Assembly: GCA_963669155.1 (NCBI GenBank)
Contig: OZ022583.1
Location: forward strand, 15,436,678 to 15,500,677
Origin: Arbacia lixula
Lineage: Eukaryota; Echinodermata; Echinoidea; Arbacioida; Arbaciidae
Direction of reading: 5' to 3'
Length of the DNA stretch: 64,000 bases
Made by a program: the position numbers and the translations under genes. Below are positions 47,301-58,550 of the stretch, piece after piece; position 1 is the first letter of the stretch, and each line of letters begins with the position of its first letter. The notes beneath the pieces are model-generated. The model searched no databases, was not told where the DNA came from, and worked only from the letters and a program-made list of their open reading frames with translations.

Positions 47301-48636
47301 ACACATTTTCATACCAATGAGAGAGTTAAAAACATCATGCTGGGCGGCCTTTGACCATTTATCCCTTTGTATGACAGATACTTCTCTGCAGCTCTTTGGG
47401 AATTATATGTTATCCTTGTGCCAAAATACATCAATACCACAATGATTAACATCATCACTGGATTTGGTGCATTGGAAGTGAGCGCTGCTTTATGTCTCTC
47501 CTGTCTCAGCCCAGAGGAATTAGCAGGAATCGAGATTCCGTGTTTGTGAGAAAACAGGCAACTCTACCATTGCTAGAAGATAGGCATACCTGGACAAAGC
47601 ATTTTAAGGGTTAAACAATTGTTTCTGAATGATTTACATGTGGGCATGTATGGTGATATCATCATTTTTCTCAATTTTCATCATGTGGTCTGCCCCTTTT
47701 AGGTTTCTTAATTTTTTTTTCCTGATTGACATCTCACCAGAAACCCTCTTTACAGATCATTCTACATGTAATCATATATACGTAATTCCTAATCATTGGT
47801 GATCGTGCATACCATAATCATAGTCATATGATTATATTTATTCATTTAACTACAAATCACAAATTTTACAAAACAATCCAAGCATATGAGTCTATTATGT
47901 ATGGGTAGAATAGTGTAAGAAATTGACAAAAGCACATTTGAGTATGAAATTCTATTTTAAGTGCTTTTATTCCAGATGGTTTAAGAAATTCAGTACATGT
48001 TTTGTACTTAATTCATGCATAAGATTCAAGCAGGCTCATTCTTTAACATTTGATTGCATAGTTTTCAGCTTAAGCAGGAATAGGATAGTGATCACATCTG
48101 ATTTCACTTTTGAACAATGTCCATTTCTGCCAACAGGCATGTCAAGAGGTAATACAATTTTTTCTTCATATGTTTTTCTTGTCAAACATACATGTCTATT
48201 GAATATGTTTGTTCAATATATCTTTGTGATATACTAAGCAGCAAGACTACAGACACTAGACGACAGGTGATGAATAAACTTCAAATGCCTTATAGTTTAC
48301 AATTAATCCACACCCATTTGGTTGCTGCACTTCCATGGCAATCAAGGAAAATTACAAGTAACTTGCAATGAAAACAAACAAAAACAAACAAATTAATTAC
48401 ACAAATACATAATATTAAGGTGCAGCATAACAAAGTCATGGTACTTAAATAAACAAATATTCATGAAATCATATTTCAAATCTCCATTAAAGAAAACGAC
48501 CAGCTAATTTACCATCCTTTTTGGAAATTCTGTATTCTCTATACTTGTTATTGCTCAAGTAGGCTTCAAAGAGATCAAATGCAGGAATATTGATCTGAAA
48601 TTTACAATATTATCATTATTGTTGTTGTTGCTTCAG
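44364..48636. other. 4.3-kb intron
   Basis: Near 44485-44600 a TTTATT run with GTGAGCCCCATCAGTGAGCT resembles a retroposon 3' end. The open frames at 45019-45417 are not recognisable proteins. Local direct repeats occur at 46960-47030 (TCCATGTTTGTTATATC twice, ATATCAAATTTG twice). No exon found. Confidence 0.45.
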
Positions 48637-48808
48637 ATCGGAGCTGATGGTGCTGGAGTATCAGCGAGACCAGGCAAGAAGGGAGCTCAAGGACCTGGAG
48701 GAGGGGATTAGTGCTAGGAGGAGCCCCCATACCAGTCAATTGAGGGGTGCAGAGGAGGCACCCCCTGGAGGGCGTGGCACTGCACCCCCCAGCCTTACCC
48801 CTGAAGAG
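48637..48808 (+). CDS. ITPRID-like gene, coding exon 5
   Basis: Acceptor GTTGTTGCTTCAG precedes it. The first base completes AG|A (Arg) with exon 4, and 57 codons follow, ending in phase 0 at GAG|GTAATT. The first half is helical (SELMVLEYQRDQARRELKDL). The second half (ARRSPHTSQLRG and a Pro/Gly-rich stretch up to PPSLTPEE) breaks the coiled coil and is probably a flexible hinge with a possible phosphorylation site in RRSP. Confidence 0.78.
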
Positions 48809-49679
48809 GTAATTTATCTACAGCATGTCCACACATAAAAGTTTGTACAGTAACTCTATAAAGAAAAGTGGTATAAAGAATCACTGTATAGCGAAAAGTA
48901 TCCACACAAAAAAAAATCTGTACTGAAACTCTATAAAGAAACATCAAATTGCTGCGTAGATTGTTACTGCACCTGTTGTTGTTTTATGCTGTCTGCCTGT
49001 CTTCAGTGAGCATGCAGTAGCTTAAGTCCTTTGTGTGAGTGGTCATGCGAAGCTCTGCCCAGTAATAGGATGTATTGTTAGTGACATACACACACAAGGT
49101 GAACAAATAGTGATCAGCAGCACAGGCTGAAAAGATCAGCTTTCGATATTTGCATAAGTACATGTACAATTAATAATAATCTCAATTATACAGTGTTTCC
49201 AATCTGTTAATCATACATTTTTCAATACCAAATTTCATATTCCATGATCAAATTTATGTTTAAGTCAACAGTCATATATTAATAATAAATCATTTGTATG
49301 TAAGACCGCTATGAAATGGAGAGTTCCATATTGAAAAGAGTGCTGCATGATATGATTGAGATTACAACATGCTGGTTGGGGAGGTATTGTGGATTTTCTG
49401 TATCTTTCAGTATTGCGTTTGAGTCTTGTTAGTGTGGTTGGTCAGAACATGTGTCTGAGTTGTCTGCTATATGAAGATCATATCACTTTTGTGTAATCTT
49501 TCTTTTGATATCATTCTTAACGTTTTTTTTTGTTATAATTGATTTCTATTTATGTCCATTATCAAATCATTTCATCATATGAATATTAATATATAGAGAG
49601 AAAGGGAGAGATGAAGATACAGAGACATAGAAAGACAAGAATAAAGGTGATGGAAAAGATTAACTCTGATCAGAGCAAG
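48809..49679. other. Intron, first part
   Basis: Contains a direct repeat (CTCTATAAAGAAA with TGTACAGTAA/TGTACTGAAA near 48843 and 48918). Otherwise unremarkable up to the exon 6 ghost array. Confidence 0.5.
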
Positions 49680-51066
49680 ATAGCTATAGAGAAAGCTAAT
49701 TGCCTTCATGGGATTGGTGATGAAGAAAAGGCTCCTTGTCTGAACGGAGGGACGTAGCGAAATGCAGATTGATCAATCTGGGTGTATTACCAGTATGAAA
49801 TTCACAAGTGATGTTATGGTGCAATTTGTTATATTTCTATACATATTCTCCCATCACAACAAGTCCTTAATATAGGAGGGACCCATTTGATATGAAGTTG
49901 GATTAGCGACGTCTCATTGTCTTTAGGGAGTCTTCAGGGAGAAAAAATAGAAATATCGTCACATCATTCTTTAGAGTAGGGAGACATAAAGGCTTCATCT
50001 CCATCCTGTATAATTTCTCTCAGATTAAGTCACTATGAGAGGATTGCATTATAGGAAATTTTCAGGAGAGAGACATGTTTAGTCTAAATGGAGGAACATG
50101 ATGTAATGAAGATTAATCAATATCAGTATGATAACTGTATGAATGAATGAGAGATGATGTCTTCTTTTTTTTAATTGAAGATGGGATGAAATGGCAATAT
50201 ATACATTTGAGTGTATCAAGAGTATGAATGTATGAACGATGCCACATATCCACCCATTAGAGATTTCTCTTAGATCATGTAACTTCATCCTTGAGAGGGA
50301 TGAATCGAAGGAACATTTAAAGAAAGGGATGTCTCCTGTTTAATGGAGGGACATGATGAAATGGCAATGTATATATTGACTGTATAAACAGTATGAATAC
50401 ATTGAGGAAGTCACATTTCTCTTAGATCATGTTACTTCATCCGTGAGAGGGATGCATCGAAGGTACATTTAAAGACAGGGATGTCTCCTGTTTAATGGAG
50501 GGACATGATGAAATGGCAATGTATATTATATTTGACTGTATAAACAGTATGAATGCATTAAGGAAGTCACAAAGCCATATATCATATTTCTCTTCTATCC
50601 TGTCACTCATTGATTAGAGGGATGTGCTTAAGGTAATATTGGCAGAGAAATTAAGCTTCCTTGTCGAAATGGTGAAACATGGCATCAAGTATTCACAATC
50701 TTAATCGAGTATCAGTACACCTATGAAGGCATGGGCAATATTTTAGATCCTGCCACTGTTTGACAGGAGGTGCATTCAAGATAACTTTGGAAGGGGATCC
50801 TTGCCTAAATGGAGGGACGTGGTGAAATGGGGATTAATCAATCTCATTGCGTTAACACTATGAGGGCATGAGGGATGTCACATAGCAAACCATTTATGTT
50901 TTCTCATATTCTGTCACTAGCTTGCAAGATAACTGTATTAAAGGTAAACTTAGAAGAGAGAAGGTTCATTGTCTTATGTTTGGAAATGGAGATCGTGTTC
51001 AGAGTATTACCAGCATCAATACATGAGGAATTTACAAATTCAGCACTTTCTATTTCTCTATAATAG
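49680..51066 (+). repeat. Array of about seven decayed copies of exon 6
   Basis: The exon 6 start (GTCACTAATGGATGAGAGGG, then ATGCATTGAAGGTAAAGTT) has degraded relatives at about 50024, 50277, 50437, 50601, 50751 and 50913, and a more eroded one near 49705. Spacing of the last five and the real exon is 160, 164, 150, 162 and 159 bp. Matches extend through CTCCT..TAATGGAGGGACATGATG (exon: CTCCTGGTATCCAGGGAGGA) and GATTAATCAATCT (exon: GGATCAGATCC). The units therefore cover roughly the whole exon plus its short acceptor region. The units carry stops and indels and lack clear donors, so they are not exons now. Confidence 0.8.
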
Positions 51067-51237
51067 CTCCAGTCACTAATGGATGAGAGGGATGCATTGA
51101 AGGTAAAGTTGGAGGAGAGAGGGCTCCTGGTATCCAGGGAGGAGCATGAGGAGGTGGAGAGGCAGCTGGATCAGATCCGCCAGGAGCTGTTTGAGAGCCA
51201 GAAGGCCTCCAGGGTCAAGGTGGAGAAGCTGGAGGAG
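51067..51237 (+). CDS. ITPRID-like gene, coding exon 6
   Basis: Acceptor TTTCTATTTCTCTATAATAG ends at 51066 and donor GTAAAG follows. Fifty-seven whole codons, phase 0 both ends, encode LQSLMDERDALKVKLEERGL, VSREEHEEVERQLDQIRQEL and FESQKASRVKVEKLEE, a strongly predicted coiled coil. It is the last and only open member of a tandem series of related 160-bp units. The 171-bp exon is much more GC-rich than its decayed relatives. Confidence 0.8.
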
Positions 51238-52882
51238 GTAAAGGGTTTCATTCTGAATTTCTATGTAATCTGTAATCTTACGAAAGCTGTAAATTTCTAT
51301 CAGCTTTAGTTGTATCCCAAACGGTTATGACCTAAATAACAAATCAATTGTTTTGATGTATTTTGGCATACACAAGGCAATAAACATCCACCTCTGTAAG
51401 AAAATTAAGTTACTGTTCTATGCAACCAGCATCTTTATCCAAAGTTATGCACTGTATAAATGTATATAGATGTGCATGTCAACGTAATTCTTTATGTGAT
51501 ATGAATATTTCCTTGGGTATTTTTAGGAGCTGATGATGAATACAAAATCAAAGCCTTTTTATATATTAGTAGCTTGTATTCATGAATTTAAGTGCAAATC
51601 CCATCAAGAAAGTAGCATCTACATTTTTGTACAAACATCATTGCTCTTATGTGTAAAACATGTCATCTCATTGGGCACATCCTCTTTTCTACACTTAAAA
51701 ACTAATGTATGCTGTTAGGTGATGCAGGTTGACTCTTTATGTGCCATGAATGCAGTTTGTCGCCTTTTGTGCTTTCAAATCCCAAAGAGCAGCATTTTGT
51801 CTGGTACGGGAAGGGTTAAATGTCAACATCCACAATGAGTGTGTTCAGACCAAGCTGACATGTCACTCATCCTAGTTTGCAAGGATATCGCCAGAAGCAT
51901 TTTCAGAAAAACAGCTTCCTTAATGCTATACAGCAAAAAGGTTAAGCTGGTTTACCCCCCCACCCCAGACAATAAAACTGGAAATGCCACCTTGGGTGCT
52001 TTTGTAAAGTTTTGCTCCCAATGTTTCACTTGGCATGCAGTGATGAATAACAGCCATGCATCAAATTGAGCTTGTAGGTGCCAGTAAGGAGATTTGATAT
52101 TCCTTAGGACAGGAAAAATATATTGTTACTTGCTTAAAGCAAAAGAAAGTCAGCCCACTTTTTTCCTGTCTGTATAAAAGGAAAAATAGAAATGATACAA
52201 CTAGTGTATTCGCTAATTCTTCAATGTCGGTAAGAAATGATATTGTGAAAAAAGAGGGTATGGAAATACAATATTGCATTTCTGTAGCCAGCAGAACACT
52301 TTCTGGCAAATCTGGAAAAAAGGGTACTTCTCGAAGGAGAATTAATCCCTTGATAATAAGTTGCATTTAGTGGAAGTAAGCAAATCAGAGAGACATATTG
52401 GCAACAATTTGTGAAAGAAATATCACATTTAATGAAGAAATTATTTGTGAGTGATCGTCATATTTACTAGCACTAGCATTTTGCACTGATGTTTCATTCG
52501 CGTGTACATGTACCGTGCCTAAAGAACACAATACAGAGAACGTTACTTGTCCACATGGATTCATAACGCCAGATTACCGCAAATGACTAAACTTCCTGAT
52601 GATATGTCTGATTTTCTGTAACTTGTTCTCAGTCTGTTTCTCATTTTTGTTTACTTTGATTAGATTCAAAATATTAGTTGAGTCTTATTTTCCTTCATGA
52701 ATAAGTTTCAAGTCAATGAATGATTATAAAGTATAGACAATACAATGTTTGACTTTGACTTGAAAGATGATATCATATCAGACTTTTTATATTATGATGA
52801 AGTATGGGTCTCTGTATACTAAACTTATATAAAGATATTCAGTATTTCACCAGAACGTTTCTAATTTCTATTCATTTTCTAG
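51238..52882. other. Intron, no exon recognised
   Basis: Contains an AGAGCAGCATTTTGTCTGGT phrase near 51787, a member of a short dispersed hairpin family. No other structure noted. Confidence 0.5.
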
Positions 52883-53008
52883 GACCTTGAAGAGGGCCGC
52901 AGCAAGATAGAGAGCTTGAAACTCCTGGAGTCTGATCTAAATAAGGAACTTTCTGAAGCCAGAGAAACTATTAAAACAGCCGAGAGTGAACACCAAGCGA
53001 AGCTGCAG
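52883..53008 (+). CDS. ITPRID-like gene, coding exon 7
   Basis: Acceptor TTCTATTCATTTTCTAG, donor GTATTC. Forty-two whole codons, phase 0, encode DLEEGRSKIESLKLLESDLN, KELSEARETIKTAESEHQAK and LQ. Coiled-coil composition. I did not see ghost copies beside this exon. Confidence 0.78.
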
Positions 53009-53405
53009 GTATTCAACTTTGTTTATATTTTTTGCATTCATGATTTAGAGGGTCTGTTCAGTTTTGCAATATGTAGATTGAATTGAAAGGGATACTACAA
53101 TTAGAGCCCTGGTCAAAAGGATTCAACTTTGTGGTCAAGTTACATCAGAAAAACATGAACATTTTACCAGCAAAGTCATGGCCTTGTTTGTTTATGGTTG
53201 AGTTATTTGTGGCAGTATTTTTCTCTAGATGAATCCTCTAAGATAAGTTCTACTAGATTGATTTATTATTTGAAGCTCTTGGAGCAAGTCTTGCAAATAA
53301 TTGTAGAAAGCGCTACAATATTTATAATAAGTTTAATTTACCATCAAATGTTACTACCATGATGACAACGGCAATTCTTATATTTTTGGCTGTTCCTATT
53401 GATTT
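53009..53405. other. Intron, nothing recognised
   Basis: AT-rich with no repeat ends. Confidence 0.5.
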
Positions 53406-53620
53406 TAACCCATTGCTCACAGTTAGAAATATTGGCTTTGCAAACCCTGGTCTAGTTAGGATGTCAAAATTTGTCATAGAACTGCAGTAAGTAAAGGAGT
53501 TTGGCTTAATTGCACCCTACATGGAATTTGAAGTTCATTCATGGCCTGTCATCTAATGTCTGTAAAGAAGATTATGCGGGAATTGTGCTGCCCAGCATCT
53601 AAGTGGAGAAAAGCCAGGCT
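53406..53620 (+). repeat. Dispersed repeat, family D, copy 3
   Basis: AACCCATTGCTCACAGTTAG through GGCTTTGCAAACCCTGGTCT, GTTAGGATGTCAAAATTTG and GTGGAGAAAAGCCAGGCT, colinear with 41488-41700. It runs directly into the 40-bp minisatellite, whose unit looks like an amplified version of the element's right end. Confidence 0.75.
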
Positions 53621-53770
53621 TCATATATGCGGTGTCAGTAAACAATGAGTTAACCAGGCTGCATATATGCGGTGTCAGTAAACAGTGAGTTAACCAGGCT
53701 GCATATATGCGGGCTCAGTAAACAATGAGTTAACCAGGCTGCATATATGCGGTCTCAGTAAACAATGGGT
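53611..53770. repeat. 40-bp minisatellite, four units
   Basis: Units start at 53611, 53651, 53691 and 53731. Each holds CCAGGCTGCATATATGCGG, then CAGTAAACAATGAGT, with a few substitutions. Each unit contains the palindrome GCATATATGC (GCTGCATATATGC). Confidence 0.95.
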
Positions 53771-53835
53771 TAAGGTAGAAAAGCCATATGCAATATGGCC
53801 AGTTACATGATAAGAGAATCAATTCATGTTTTCAG

Positions 53836-54150
53836 GATAAAGACAAGACCATCGAGGAGGCCAAGGTAAAGTCTGCGTCAGAATTAGCAGAAATTCAGCA
53901 CAAGCTTGCAGAGTCTGCTCAGCGAATCACAACCTTGGAGAGTGCCCTCTTGGACAAGGATGTGGTGACGACGCGCATGCAGGAGCGGATCCGGGGACAG
54001 GGGCAGGAGGTGTTGGATCTGACCAATCGGACAGATGCGCTGGAGAAGGAGAAGGAAGAATTAGTGAGGCATGCAGCGACCGCTAAGGAGGTGGCACTGG
54101 TGGAGCTGAGGGATAAACTACTGAGGGAGAAGGAGGAGGAATTAGATCAG
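53836..54150 (+). CDS. ITPRID-like gene, coding exon 8
   Basis: Acceptor TTCATGTTTTCAG, donor GTATGC. It is the longest small exon: 105 whole codons, phase 0, beginning DKDKTIEEAKVKSASELAEI and ending KLLREKEEELDQ. It is a continuous coiled coil with a slightly less regular stretch around RIRGQGQEVLDL. The last 15-20 bases plus the donor and following intron are repeated four more times downstream (54151-54563). Read-through of the donor would add KEEEEEMKNIMKMKRKEE-like residues and then stop at 54211. Confidence 0.8.
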
Positions 54151-54563
54151 GTATGCAAGGAGGAGGAGGAGGAGATGAAGAATATAATGAAAATGAAAAG
54201 AAAAGAGGAGTAAACAGAACGGAGATTTAGAGGAGTTAGATCAGGTATGCAAGGAGGAGGAGGAGGAGGAGATGAAGAATATAATGAAAATGAAAAGAAA
54301 AGAGGAGTAAATAGAACGGAGATTCAGAGGAGTTAGGTCAGGTATGCAAGGATGAGGAGGAGGCTGAGAGGAAGAGGATGATCAATGAAAATGAGAGGAG
54401 GAAATGAGGAGGAAGCAGGAGGGAGAGATAGGAGGAAATAGGTCAGGTATGCATGGGAAGGAGGAGGAGAAGGTGGAGAAAGCAATGAAATGAAATGAAA
54501 TGAAATGACAATGAAAATGGAGGAGAAATAACCAGAAGCGAGCACGAGGAGGAGTTAGATCAG
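54151..54563 (+). repeat. Tandem copies of exon 8 end plus donor
   Basis: The junction GGAGTTAGATCAG|GTATGCAAGG recurs with boundaries at 54244, 54341, 54446 and 54563 after the real one at 54150, at spacings of 94, 97, 105 and 117 bp. The first copy is almost identical, including AGATGAAGAATATAATGAAA and AAAGAGGAGTAAA. Later copies diverge, and the fourth has lost the intronic side to a MITE. Three copies still have GTATGC and are potential decoy donors. Confidence 0.88.
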
Positions 54564-54711
54564 GACCCTGTTGCATAAAATTTACCAGTAATATTAACTC
54601 TGCTATAAATGGTAACTTCCATGGTAACACCACACAGCAGCCAATCAAATTCAAGATGTTGCTATTGGTAGCAAAGTTACCATCAATGGTAAGTTTTATG
54701 CAACAGGGCCC
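54564..54711. repeat. Palindromic MITE-like repeat, family A, copy 5
   Basis: GACCCTGTTGCATAAAATTT at the left and AAGTTTTATGCAACAGGGCCC at the right, with TTCCATGGTAACACC inside. It begins exactly where the last exon 8 ghost would have its GT donor. Confidence 0.88.
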
Positions 54712-54965
54712 ACATATGCAAGGTTGAAAAATGTATCATCACATTTCCTGTCAATCCAACCTAGTCACATGACCTGTTTAGTAACAGTGCATTTTTCACA
54801 AGCGACACACGCAAGATCAATAGCACAGTAACTCCTTATTCACACAGATGGTTAACATACTCAGTACCAAAGTATGAAAGCCCTATTACTTTGTTACACA
54901 TGTGTGTGCATATGGGACTAAGCAGGTTAAATTCATGACCATAGTTGTCACTGTTGTCATTACAG

Positions 54966-55061
54966 CAAAAGAAGACTATAGAAAAGGCCCATCTGGATGC
55001 CGCCGGCAAACAGCAAGCACTGGCCTTACAGAGACAGACCACACTTGAAAAAGAAAATGAG
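54966..55061 (+). CDS. ITPRID-like gene, coding exon 9
   Basis: Acceptor CACTGTTGTCATTACAG, donor GTAAGT (consensus). Thirty-two whole codons, phase 0, encode QKKTIEKAHLDAAGKQQALA, LQRQTTLEKENE. Helical, Gln/Ala-rich coiled coil. Followed by intronic tandem repeats. Confidence 0.78.
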
Positions 55062-55079
55062 GTAAGTGGACATCTTTAA

Positions 55080-55360
55080 TATCATAGTTGACACTAATGC
55101 ACCTGCACATACTGACTAACCTCCCAAAATTCCAAATGTGAATGTGCCTTGTGCCTTTGAAGATGTGAACAAGTTCGGTTTATATGTGTGAATTCATCAT
55201 TGACTGGCATGCACCTGTACATACATGTGACTAACCTCCCTAATATTGCTATTGTGTATGTGCCACTAACCTTTGAAGTTGTGAATAAGTTATGTTTACA
55301 TATTTTATATCATAATTGACTGGAATGCACCCACCTACCAATTAACCTCCCAAATCATTG
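55080..55360. repeat. Three-copy intronic tandem repeat, about 113-bp period
   Basis: TGACT..CATGCACCTGTACATAC then CTAACCTCCC, with anchors at 55116, 55231 and 55342. Each unit continues through GTGCC...CTTTGAAG.TGTGAA.AAGTT. Diverged but colinear. Confidence 0.85.
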
Positions 55361-55514
55361 AGAATCTGATTTAGCACAAGAAAGGGTCACCAGTCATGCG
55401 TAAAGTCGCTCTTAGCTTAAGAGCAGCTTGGTGAAACATCTTCCAGTAGTCTCAACCACTACTACCCCTTTCCCTTAACTCTCTGCGTGCCACAGGTGCA
55501 CTTTTTTTTACAAG

Positions 55515-55760
55515 TAACACACAACACCCTATACAACCGCAGTTTGGCCAACAAAAGGTTAAGGATAAGAATAGGGTCAATTGATATCTTCAGAATAAAA
55601 TATGAAAACATACCATCCAAATCTTCTCAAAGTCTCAGGTATGTGCAGTTTGTCTGGCAGAGAAAGGGGTAAGGATAAGATTACGGTTAATTGGCATCTT
55701 CAATATAAAATGTGAAATATAGCAGAAGAATCTTAAAAAAGTTTGAATGTTTCAATATGA
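55515..55760. repeat. Two-copy intronic tandem repeat, 110-bp period
   Basis: GGTTAAGGATAAGAATAGGG with ATTGATATCTTCAGAATAAA at about 55557, and GGTAAGGATAAGATTACGG with ATTGGCATCTTCAATATAAA at about 55668. Each unit is preceded by CAGTTTGGC/CAGTTTGTCTGGC. Confidence 0.8.
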
Positions 55761-56429
55761 ATGTACATTTTGCCTTTAAATAGTGAAAGTAGGCTGTGTT
55801 CACATCTCCAGTAGATAGTCACACATATACATATATGAATGTACATGTATGTATTAATATATTGGGTACCATGTACAAATTCAGCAATGAGAACGTGCCC
55901 TTTGGAATTGTACCGGGAGAGTGATATGAGTCCCTTTCACACCAGGATACTATCCAAGCCACTTTATCGCCAGTTGTTCCTTTCAGGATTTTCACCATAG
56001 CTTCTTCCATGTACGGGAACATTGCCCATGAAAAACCCATGTTCCTGATATTTTTTTGTGTTATTAAATTTGAGACCATTACTTGATTTGGTTGAGTCAT
56101 GTAGATTAAACCCTCATGAAAGTAAGAGCTAGTACATTACCTGAACATGATGTGTGTGGGTGTGGGTGTGGTTGAATGTGCAAGCTGCATTCTCTAATGT
56201 GCTATGCTCTGCATGGGTGTGCAATAAACGTTATGCATGCATCAATACACACAAAAATTACTCTGCTTCAGAAAGACATGAAGTTCATGAAATTGAATTG
56301 TGCGCTTCATTGTACATGCATGTAGTGCCTACAACCCCACAAGCTGCATGTAGCTCAAGACATCAACATTCGTATTAATGGATCACACGTGCATGCAATG
56401 AATAGTTTTGATAAACCAGCCTTTTGGTG

Positions 56430-56670
56430 TTTGTGTATTTTGTTTTCCTCTTCACCATTGTCACTCAATCATTATTTTTGTTGTTTACTTTCTGATTTTA
56501 AAGATATTGCTCGTCTTCATGAAACTACTTTTTGCACAGTATGTTGGGTTTTATTGTACTTCTCTTCCTCTTTACTATCATCACTCATTCATTATTTATG
56601 TTTTAGTTTGTCTCTCTTTTTAAAAATTCCCTGTTTTTGTCTTGCCTATTTTTGTTTCTCTGTCCATCTA
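56430..56670. repeat. Two-copy intronic tandem repeat, 120-bp period
   Basis: TCCTCTTCACCATTGTCACT at 56446 and TCCTCTTTACTATCATCACT at 56566, each followed by CATTATTT.TGTT and a TTAGTTTGTCTC/TTTACTTTCTG block, immediately upstream of exon 10. Confidence 0.75.
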
Positions 56671-56717
56671 TTCCTTACGCTCCCTCATTCTCTCGATCCT
56701 TCTTTCATGGTGTACAG

Positions 56718-56819
56718 GAGAAAGATGCAGAGCTGGCAGAATTAAGAGAGAAACTACAGCAACAGGAAATCTCAACCAGGAATTTAGGAGATCAGATGAG
56801 GCAAGAGGCACAAGAACAG
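56718..56819 (+). CDS. ITPRID-like gene, coding exon 10
   Basis: Acceptor TTCTTTCATGGTGTACAG, donor GTTAGA. Thirty-four whole codons, phase 0, encode EKDAELAELREKLQQQEIST and RNLGDQMRQEAQEQ, a regular coiled-coil segment. Confidence 0.76.
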
Positions 56820-58472
56820 GTTAGAATCAAGTGTAAACTTTCTTCATATTTGATATACAATCCGAAAGTACCTGTAAACTTTTTTTTTTCATTTAGATCT
56901 GGGCCCTGGAACACAAAGAGTTGCTATGTATAGCAACATGCCAATCAATTTCAAAGTTGCTATCTATTGCAACTCACTGTATTACAAAACCACATTGCTA
57001 TCTTGTGAAAGTCCAAGCCGAAGTATGATTTTATAGTCAATTGTATAGTTGATTCACACAAGCTACAATCAATATTTCTACAATCAATAGATGATGAACT
57101 TGAACTCAACCCTTTCCAAATATGTAGATCACCCTTCCTGTATTGCGTTAATTCCATCCTGAAATATACATTAACCTGCATGCCTGAAAACCTGAAATGT
57201 ACACTTACTGTATGCACAGTGCATACTTCAAATCTTCTGTATCCTGAAATCAACATTGCATTCCACATTTGCTATTGTACTGTGGTGCGCAATATACATC
57301 TATTGGGTCACATTCCTGCTTGTTTACCAGTGAGATGCATTTCACCTTGCACCTGTTTTGATCCTGAAATCTATGGAACATTTGTTTTCCCCTTTGTGTG
57401 ACCTCAGACAGGTAGATCAGATAGGTAGATGTACATGTATAGATAAATAGTGAGATATGTATGTAGGTGGGAGATATATAGGGAGATATGTAGAAAGATG
57501 AGATACTGTAGATGGAAAGATAGAAAGAGATAGATAGATGTCGGGCTGTATAAAGAACAGCCACAAAAGGCAGTATTTTTCTTATCCACTCATACCAGAT
57601 TTACACTGCTTAGATTTAATCTGCCTGAAAGAATTATTAGAGATTGTGAAGACACTTACCGTTAATCTCAGTCATTTCTTCTGGTATCATCAAAAGATTT
57701 CATAAAATGAAGTGGATTACTCATAAGATACCCACCCTTTTCCATCCTCATAACCTGCCTCATGAATATTTATTACATTAGCGAGGACAGCAATTATACT
57801 GAGACAGCACTGTCATTCTGTAGAAATGAACCAATGTTTACAAAATTTACTAATTAGTTTGGTCTTCCACTTAAGTTTTATTATTGATGATAGATAGAGG
57901 GTACATACATTTTGGGGGTATATATTCTTTTATATTACTTTATAATTTTTGTGATTGACACCATGGCAACTTCCATGTACATTGCCAAGTATGCTAGTTT
58001 TTTTTTTTCAAGATCACTTTATTAGACATTTAGAGACAATAAAGGAAAATAAACATACAAAGCCCAGGTCATAGCCAATTAATGCTGAATGCAGGGCGAT
58101 AAATATACATATACAGAGGAAAACATCATCGATTCAATATACAAGGATTACAATACAGAAAACAAATAGTTATTTGCCTTACGTTAAAAAGAAAAGGTGG
58201 GATGTAATTTGTATCAGAGAAGAGAAGAAAAAAACGGCAATGTTTACGGCTAGTGTCCTACCCCATTGAGAGGGGGTAAATGAAAATGCAATATGTGTAT
58301 ATGATATAATAAACATTCCTTTAAATAGTGATAAATCTGATGTACAAATATCATTCTAGAATAGACATGCATTGAAATATATATACGACAAGACTGGGGG
58401 AAAACATACATCCACTGCTGGTGCATGTTACCTTAGGCATATATGGAAGCCATGTGTATAATGAACTTACCT
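56820..58472. other. Intron
   Basis: A diverged family B palindrome at about 56901-56998 (GGGCCCTGGAACACAAAGAG, then TTGCTATGTATAGCAA). GATA/GATG-rich DNA at 57410-57545. A TTTTTTTTTCAAGATCACTT segment at about 58001 followed by A-rich DNA resembles a retroposon 3' end on the - strand. No exon. Confidence 0.45.
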
Positions 58473-58550
58473 GGGCCATGTTGCATATAGGTTTTAAATC
58501 ATGGTAACTTACCATCAATGGTAACTACCAAGCCAACAGGTGAAATCATG
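58473..58550. repeat. Family A-related repeat, half copy 6
   Basis: GGGCCATGTTGCATATAGGT, then ATGGTAACTTACCATCAATG and GGTAACTACCA. Only the left half is present. It belongs to the same subfamily as 62201-62364. Confidence 0.6.

Noticed and set aside
51067-51237. Exon 6 and its ghosts as a CRISPR-like or satellite array
   Set aside because: Units are diverged copies of a coding exon with no spacer/repeat alternation, in a eukaryotic intron.
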